Shown here: piece by piece, positions 56,964-64,000 of the stretch
Numbering within the stretch: position 1 is the stretch's first letter
How the letters are laid out: each line of letters opens with the position of its first letter
Assembly (NCBI GenBank): GCA_028753945.1
Contig: JAPNXP010000004.1
Span: forward strand, 2,790,001-2,854,000
Direction: 5' to 3'
DNA length: 64,000 nucleotides
From: Hexactinellida sp. DTS-2022
Lineage: Eukaryota; Porifera; Hexactinellida
Notes under the pieces: generated by a model
Database searches by the model: none
Seen by the model: only the letters and a program-made list of their open reading frames with translations
What the model was told of the DNA's origin: nothing
Position numbers and translations under genes: made by a program

Positions 56964-57319
56964 TAGGAAATTAACGCGCCATGAAATTAACGCGAATTTC
57001 TCCAAATCGCGTTAATTTCCTTCGCGATAATTTCATGGAGCGTTAATTTCCATTACCTTAATTTCCTGCAATTTAGCAAAATTATACAATGGATGGACAA
57101 ACTTCCGTGCTACATATTTTCAGATGTGCAACTAGGTTGAAAGGATAATTAAACCATGTCTATCAAGTAGATTGGAAGCCTATTTGGGCACAATAAATAG
57201 TATTTAATCAGGAGATAAATAATCCTGAAAGTTTTTCTAAAATTAATTCGCGTCAATTTCAAGTATTTGAAAATGTTCAGCTCGAATAAGCGTTAATTTC
57301 ATGGCTCGTTAATTTCCTA
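56964..57319. mobile_element. TA-flanked MITE of AAATTAACGC motifs
   Basis: TAGGAAATTAACG at both ends in inverse orientation, with TA flanks (56,962-56,963 and 57,320-57,321). Internal inverted copies of GCCATGAAATTAACGC. Non-coding, about 356 bp. Confidence 0.8.
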
Positions 57320-57324
57320 TAATA

Positions 57325-57840
57325 AGGTAGTTAAAACTTATAAATTTAAAACCTTAGAAATGTAGTATTATTCTAATACGTTATAATCTATCTCCGTTGG
57401 ACAGAATAGCTAAATTTTTCACAGTGTCATGTTGTTGCGAAATATACTTCATGCGCAAATCAGTTTAGATTTCATACAACAGTATATATTTCAATTCTTA
57501 CTTGTTTTACTACGTTGTTAATTTTATATATGTCTAATTTACACATAATATTTTTAATAAATAAAATATGTATAAATGTATATATTCTGGTATTGTTAAT
57601 CGACTCGTATATTGTCTATAAAGTCCCAATTTGATACATTGCTGTCTTCTTCTATGTACACGAACATTTAAAAATATCCCAGCCAAAGATCCTTGGTTAG
57701 ATCATTAGCATATACTAATACGTACGCAATAAGTAAATTAAACAACATGCATATAATCCATGGTCCAATTACAAAATAAATATTTTTTTAGCAGAATCAA
57801 TTCAATATATGAGACCTGTTGCATGATATTTTGAGACGCG
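57325..57840. other. No gene recognised
   Basis: AT-rich intergenic sequence. Confidence 0.4.
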
Positions 57841-58105
57841 TGAGATTCTGAGACATTGTATTAGCAAACCATGGATGTGCTATTAGAAATTATCAGTGAT
57901 ATTCTGAGACACTATAAAAGGAATTTTTGGCTTATTTTTACTTTTTATTAGGAATTTAATTTAATAATGAGAAGCGTGAGATTTTGAGACATTGCATTAG
58001 CAAACCATGGATGTGCTATTAGAAATTATACAGTGATATTTTGAGACGCAATAAAAGGAAATTTTGGCTTATTTTAACTTTATATTATGAATTTGATTAA
58101 GAATA
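57841..58105 (+). repeat. 136-bp tandem duplication
   Basis: Two copies of TGAGATT.TGAGACATTG.ATTAGC... start at 57,841 and 57,977, including ACCATGGATGTGCTATTAGA. They lie about 140 bp upstream of the integrase ATG. Confidence 0.85.
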
Positions 58106-58458
58106 CTATGATTTTCATATTATAATATAGATAAACCCTATACTATTAACAAATTACTATATAAGAAACTTAATATATGCATTAATTGTCTTATTCATTT
58201 ACAAGAAACTAACAAACAAACTAACCTATTAATGTTTCGAAATGAATCCAAATGAATATGACGAAATCATTCACTTTCTTCGTAAGAAAAATATCCTGAA
58301 GCATCTCAAGCTTCACGTCAGACAAAATGGAACTACAAAAGAAGATTGTCTTCCTATTTTATTGGGGATTCCAACAGACTTTTCAAGGTAATATTGACTT
58401 CCTTATTCCACTGACCATTTTTTAAAATCCCATGATTTAATTTAAGAGATATCTTATA

Positions 58459-58615
58459 TGTAGACCGTCTAGAAATAGACCAGGTTTTATTCCCTATGCA
58501 TTAGTATTACCCATAAAAAGCAGGGCAAGTGGTCTACATAATTTATAGACTGTCTACAAATTTTTGGCTTATTTGTATGGGCTTTTATAGACCGTCTATT
58601 TCTAGACGGTCTACA
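58459..58615. mobile_element. MITE in intron 1 of the integrase gene
   Basis: TGTAGACCGTCTAGAAATAG and its inverse, 157 bp, with TA on both sides (58,457-58,458 and 58,616-58,617). Confidence 0.82.
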
Positions 58616-59130
58616 TATAAGGATGCTTTTAATTTAATTCTCCCTTTAGAGAGTAAGACTGGAAAGCACAGAGACAGATTTGGCAGTTCCATTGCAGTCT
58701 GAGTTGGACAACATCTATGAGAAGTTCCATGACGAAGTCGGTCATCCCGGAATAAACAAGACCATACATTCAGTTCAGCAAAGATACACATGGGCAGGCG
58801 TTTCCCAAGACGTTAAAGAATATGTGAGTTTAATTATTCGGTATACTTTCCTAGGTAGCATGTGGTTCGGTCATTGGCCGGACCACTTCTGCAATTTGTT
58901 CAAAACTTGTAAGATTTACCTACCAATCTCGTTTCAATTGAACATTCTTCTTTTTATTTTCCAATTGGGCTATTTTAATTTTGAATCCTTTTAAATTTAA
59001 GGGTATGATGCATTATAACTTAGTGTATACTAGGCCACCAAAACTATTTGAACAGAATTTTTATTCCTGTTGATTACAATATACTTCTCGTTTGCGTAAT
59101 AAAGCCTGCTGAATTAAACTACTCTCAAAT

Positions 59131-59277
59131 GACTTTATCTTGTAATATATTTCTTAATATCATAACATTATGATTTTAAGACTTTATCTTGTATTATATT
59201 TTTTAATATCATAACATTATGATTTTAAGACTTTATCTTGTAATATATTTTTTAATATCATAACATTATGATTTTAA
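59131..59277 (+). repeat. Three 49-bp tandem repeats in intron 2 of the integrase gene
   Basis: GACTTTATCTTGTAATATAT... starts at 59,131, 59,180 and 59,229 with minor changes. Confidence 0.9.
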
Positions 59278-59999
59278 GTCATGTTTATCCAATAACCATG
59301 AAGTGGCATCTGTGTCTCTGTCACGTGCTACTTATGGGACAACTGACATAAAAGGAACTGTACCTGTATCTCAGTGGAAAATAATCGCAAATTCCTAATG
59401 ATTAGAAACTATTCACTTAGCTTTGTAACATAGTCGTATTAAATTATACGCTAGTAATGGCTTTCTTATATTATCAAGGTAAAGACTTGCCATATTTGTC
59501 AGATGATAGCGGCCTTGCCACCTCAACCGCAAAAGAAACTCCAACCAATACCACCTCCGTCTAAAACGTGGAGACATATAGGAATGGACCTTATATGCGA
59601 CCTCCCTGAGAGTGAAGACGGCTATAAACACATTCTAGTCACTGTATGCTACCTGAGCAAATATGTTGCAGTACGCCCTCTCAAGACTAAGACTTCTCAA
59701 GAAATTATCCAGAATCTGAAGGACATCTATCTCGAATAGGGATTACCTGATATTATCAGCACGACCAGGGGAAAGAGTTCACAAGCAGTGTGAGTAATAT
59801 ATTGTAATACTGTTTGCTAGATTGTGTTATCTAATTTTAGACACTAACATTAGAGTATTGTTATTTGTATTATTTATTATATTTAACAGATATTTAAGGA
59901 ATTCAATCAGAAATTGGCTATAGACAATCGTAGCACTCGTGCTTACCACCCGATGGCTAACGGCTTAGTCGAAGCGCACAACAAGATTCTGAAACAGTT

Positions 60000-60750
60000 A
60001 GTATTTTATAATATAAAATTTAGGACCCATTTACGAATTATCCACATAGAAAACTGATTAAAATGGAGTCAGATAGGGGATCATTGGTCCAAACTGCTGA
60101 AACAGGCTGTGCTTGTATGAATGGAGAGGACAGGGCGGCTGTGTGGGGAAAAGGAGGAGGCCCCCAAAAGTTATTGGCTAATACAATCAAAACTGATTGA
60201 AAAAATAGTTTACCTTTTATTTATCTTATAAATATATGTATATCTCTTTCTAGATATTATCTTCGTTTAAGTATGATACATTTAGAAACAAGTTAACTGT
60301 TGTAATTATTTTTTTAAACAATTATATTTGTAGGACAGTAACCATAAGTCGTAAGAAATCAAGGAATATATATATTATTGAAATTAGGAGAAATAAATGT
60401 TGCAAATGTGACAGTAAGGAACGTGCCTGGTTACCCGCGTGCACACCAGGACTTTCCATAGAACTGCAACATAAACATTTAATAAAAATCGGTTTATTTC
60501 ACAACAACAAATTTTGTTTCTATTATTTGTAAATCGTAATCACATAATGTAGTGCTGGCAATTGACGTAATTGACACTGTGTAATATAATTTCGTATGTG
60601 GGCAATACAAAGTTTACTTCAACAAAAAAATTTCTTTAATATATTTTGTTTCTATAATTTTGTTAATCGTAATCAGGTAAGGTAGTGTTGGCTATTGACG
60701 TAAATGACAGTGTGTATTATAATTCGTATGTTGGCTAACAAAAGTTATAC
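60000..60750. other. No gene recognised; two related AT-rich blocks
   Basis: Blocks with TTTGTTTCTAT...TTGTAAATCGTAATCA and CAATTGACGTAA...GACAGTGTGT occur near 60,510-60,600 and again near 60,645-60,720, a diverged direct repeat of about 130 bp. No further integrase exon is evident. Confidence 0.45.
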
Positions 60751-60759
60751 GTACTATAA

Positions 60760-63700
60760 GTAATAGCTAACAAAGAGAGCTACTTTTCTTCACCGTTTAA
60801 GACTAATTTAAATTTCTTAGTCGAGCAGAATAATAAGCACAGTTGTTATTATAGAGGGGTACTTTTGAACACCGTCTATTACTAATGTATATTTCTTAGT
60901 AGAGCAGCATAATAAGCACAGAAGTTTTTATAGAGAGGTACTTTAACGCAACGTCTAAGACTAATGTATATTTCAAGTAGATAAGTTTAATAACCGCTGT
61001 TCATATTATAGAGAGTTACCTTTGCGCACCGTCTGAGACTAATGTATATTTCTTACAGGGGAGCATAATAAGCACATCTTTTTTATTATAGAGAGGTACT
61101 TTTTGGCCCCGTCAATGAAGAATGTATATTTCTTAGTGTGGCAGCATAATAAGCTCAGTTGTTATTATAGAGAGGTACTTTTGCGCGCCGTTATGACTAA
61201 TTTATATTTCTTTGTTCGGACAGCATAATTAGTACAATTGTTATTATAGAGAGGTACTTTTGCAACCAGTTTTAGACTAATGTATATTTCTAAGTAGGAG
61301 AGCATTAAAAGCACTGTTTTTATTATAGAGCGGTACTTTTGCGCACCATTTATAACTAATGGATATTTCTTAGTCGGGAAGCATGAAAATCACATTTGTT
61401 ATTCAAGAGAGCTTCTTTTGTCCACCGTCAAACATTAATGGATATTCTCAGTCGGGAAGCATAATATGCACAGTTGTTATTATTGAGAGTTTCTTTTTGC
61501 GCACCGTATAAGACTAATGTGTATTCTTAGTCGGGGAGCATAATATTCACAGTTGTTATTTTAGTGAGGTACTTTTGCGCACCGTCGAAGACTAATGTAT
61601 ATTCTTTCTTAGTCGGGGAGCATAATAATCACAGTTGTTATTCAAGAGTTCTTCTTTTGCGTTCCGTCTAACATTAATGGATATTCTCAGTCGGGAAGCA
61701 TAATAAGCACAGTTGTTATTATAGAAAAGTTCATTTGCGCAGCGTTTATAACTAATGTATATTTCTTAGCAGGCAGCATAATAAGCACAGTTGTTATTAT
61801 AGAGATGATCTTTTGCGCACCGTCTAAGACTAATGGATATTTCTTAGCGGCAGCATAATAAGCACAGTTGTTATGATAGAGATGTACATTTGTGCACCGT
61901 CACTGACTTATGTATATTTCTTAGTCGGACAGCTAATAAGCAGAGTTATAATCATAAAGAAGTACTTTTGCTCACCGGTTATGACTATTGTATTTTTCTT
62001 GGCGGGCAGCATATTACGCAGAGTTGTTATTGTAAAGAAGTACTTTTGCGCACCGTTTATGAATATTGTATATTTCTGAGCAGCCAGCATAATAAGGACA
62101 GTTCTTATTATAGAGATGTACTTTTGCGCGCCCTTTTAGACTCATGTATATTTCTTAGTAGGGCAGTATAATATGCACAGTTGTTATTATAGAGAGCTAC
62201 TTTTGCGCACCGTCTAAGAAAATGTATATTTCATAGTTGAGACATAAAAAGCACAGTTGATATTATAGAGAGATACTTTTGCTAACCGTTTATGACTAAT
62301 GGATATTTCTTAATCGGGAAGCATAATAAGCAGAGTTGTTATTATAAGATGAAATTTTGCGCATCGTCTAAGACTAGTGTATATTTCTTAGAAGGGGAGC
62401 ATAATAAGCACAGGTGATATTATGGAGAGGTACTTTTGCGCGCACCTGCTATGACTTATGTATATTTTTTGGGGCAGTATAATTAGTACAGTTGTTATTA
62501 TTGAGGGGTACCTTTGCACCCAGTTTTAGACTAATGAATATATCTAAGTATTAGAGCATAAAAAGCATAGTTACTATTATAGAGCGGTACTTTTGCGAAC
62601 CGTTTATGACTGATGGATATTTCTTAATCGGGAAGCATGAAAATCACATTTGTTATTCAAGAGAGGTTCTTTTCCGTTCCATCTAACATTAATGGATATT
62701 CTCAGTCGGGAAGCATAATAACACAGTTGATATTATAGAGAATTACTTTTGCGCACCGTTTATGACTAATGGATATTTCGAAGCGGCAGTATAATAAGCA
62801 CAGTTGTTATGATAGAGAGGTACTTTTGAGCACCGTCTATGACTAATTAAAATTTCTTAGTCGGGGAGCATCATAAGCACAGTTGTTATTATATTAGACG
62901 TACTTTTGCTAACCGTTTATGACTAATGAATATTTCTTAGTTAGAGAGCATAAAAATCACATTTGTTATTCAAGAGAATTTATTTTTGCGCACCGTCTAA
63001 CACTAATGGTTATTCTCATTCGGCAAGCATAATAAGCACAGTTGATATTATAGAGAATTACTTTTGCGCATCGCTTAAGACTAATGTGTATTTCTCAGTG
63101 GTTAAGATAAATATGCACAGTTCTGATTATAGAGTAGTACTTTAGCACATCGTCTAAGACTAATGTGTATTACCCTAGTGGCTAAGCTTAATAACCACAT
63201 TGCATATTTTAGAGATGTACTTTTGCACACCGTCTTAGACAAATGAATATTTCTTAGAAGGGGGGCATAATATGCACAGTTGATATTATAGAGAGGTTCT
63301 TTTGGGTACCGTCTAAGAAAATGTATATTTCATAGTTGAGAGCATAAAAAGCACAGTTGTAATCATAGAAAGGTACTTTTGCGAAACGTTTATGACTAAT
63401 CGTTATTTCTTAGTCGGGAGCATAATAAGCAGAGTTGTTATTAAAAAGAAGCACTTTTGGGCAGCGTTTATGACTAATGTATATTTCTTACCGGGCAGAA
63501 TAAAAAGCACACTAGTTTTTATAGAGATGTACTTTTGCGCACCTTCTATGACTAATGTAAATTCGTTGTCGGGGAGCATAATAAGCACAGTTGTTATTAT
63601 AAAGAAGTACTTTTGTGCACCATTTATGACTAATGAATATTTCTTAGCGCGCAGCATAATAAATACAGTTGTAATTATAGAGAGGGACTTTTGGGCTCCG

Positions 63701-64000
63701 TTTTTGACTAATGATTATTTCTCTGCGGGCAGCATAATAAGCACAGTTGTCATTATAGAGATGTACTTTTGCGCTTCATCTAAGACTAGTGTATATTTCT
63801 TAGTAGGGGAGCATAATAATCACAGGTGATATTATGGAGTGGTACTTTCGCGCACCTTCTATGACTCATGTATATTCTTAGTCGGGCAGTATAATTAGTA
63901 CAGTTGTTATTATAGAGGTGTACTTTTGCACCCAGTTTGAGACTAATGTATATTTCTAAGTAGGAGAGCATAAAAAGCACAGTTTTTATTATAGAGCGGT
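60760..64000 (+). repeat. 79-80-bp satellite, array 2 (about 40 units, runs off the window)
   Basis: Same unit and orientation as array 1 (AGCATAATAAGCACAGTTGT, TATTATAGAGAGGTACTTTT, GCGCACCGTCTAAGACTAAT, GTATATTTCTTAGTCGGG). Units vary; some share private features, such as TTATTCAAGAGA and CTAACATTAATGGATATTCTC, spaced several units apart, hinting at higher-order copies. The array continues past 64,000. Confidence 0.93.

Larger units (their letters stand above)
58242..59996 (+). pseudogene. Ty3/gypsy-type integrase gene with introns, broken
   Basis: Four exons fit: 58,242-58,387 (ATG, 48 codons), 58,652-58,823, 59,479-59,789 and 59,890-59,996, with donors GTAATA, GTGAGT, GTGAGT and GTTAGT. 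The junction of exons 2 and 3 rebuilds the integrase HHCC zinc-binding motif: His-x4-His in exon 2, Cys-x2-Cys at the start of exon 3. The catalytic core follows: first Asp in GMDLICDLP (exon 3), second Asp near 59,762, Glu in GLVEAHN (exon 4). An in-frame TAG at 59,737 and a one-base frameshift near 59,760 disrupt exon 3. Introns and lack of reverse transcriptase or LTRs suggest a former domesticated integrase gene, as in the GIN family, now decaying. A transposon with introns is the alternative. Confidence 0.65.

Noticed and set aside
63392..63829. 145-codon frame with repeating MTN.YFL.GSII motifs
   Set aside because: It reads through the 79-80-bp satellite; the repeat in the protein is the satellite unit.
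60760..64000. CRISPR-like array
   Set aside because: Repeats are contiguous and diverged, with no unique spacers and no cas genes; the genome is eukaryotic.

Overview
The window looks like nuclear DNA of an AT-rich invertebrate animal. Evidence is spliceosomal introns (57-101 nt in one small gene, about 29 kb in another), a gene for an axonemal protein (DRC3), and a dense mix of Helitrons, hAT-type and TA-flanked miniature elements and an 80-bp satellite. A sponge or similar early-branching animal fits best (Ulp1/PHD gene, OTU-bearing Helitrons, compact introns), but the phylum is an inference. No rRNA, tRNA or CRISPR array was seen.

Layout. 1-30,642 is the 3' part of a DRC3 (LRRC48-like) gene on the + strand: a leucine-rich-repeat exon (384-628), an intron of about 29 kb, and a long coiled-coil last exon (29,688-30,642). 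The two exons join in phase. The intron is a graveyard of mobile DNA: pogo-like and hAT MITEs with readable target-site duplications (TSDs), a 3.4-kb DNA transposon with 0.4-kb terminal inverted repeats and a broken transposase (9,656-13,063), a decayed autonomous Helitron on the - strand with Rep, PIF1-type helicase and OTU protease parts (about 14,390-20,153), short Helitrons, long foldback elements beginning CATGGCC with 7-bp TSDs, and fragments of FLYWCH and RING-type genes.

30.7-49.8 kb is intergenic DNA made of nested elements: a 2-kb long-inverted-repeat element with a hAT element inside it, head-to-tail short Helitrons, and a broken Ulp1/PHD gene (44,955-46,354). Two small intronless reading frames with TATA boxes face each other at 39.1-39.9 kb; the - strand one (163 codons) is the better candidate.

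49.8-51.2 kb and 60.8-64.0 kb are the same 79-80-bp satellite in the same orientation. Between them lie a Helitron-like 3' end, a compact multi-exon gene on the - strand (51,657-52,525), a second OTU-bearing Helitron (53.2-56.8 kb), and a spliced but broken Ty3/gypsy-type integrase gene (58.2-60.0 kb). This suggests one array split by a large insertion.

The most novel candidate is the gene at 51,657-52,525. It has six or seven tiny exons of 21-135 nt, every junction in phase 0 and every intron with GT...AG ends, and three of the exons contain strong GC hairpins. I do not recognise its product. Other leads are the TA-flanked transposon, whose family I cannot assign to a named superfamily, and the CATGGCC foldback family with 7-bp duplications. 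Most other coding sequence in the window is decayed.
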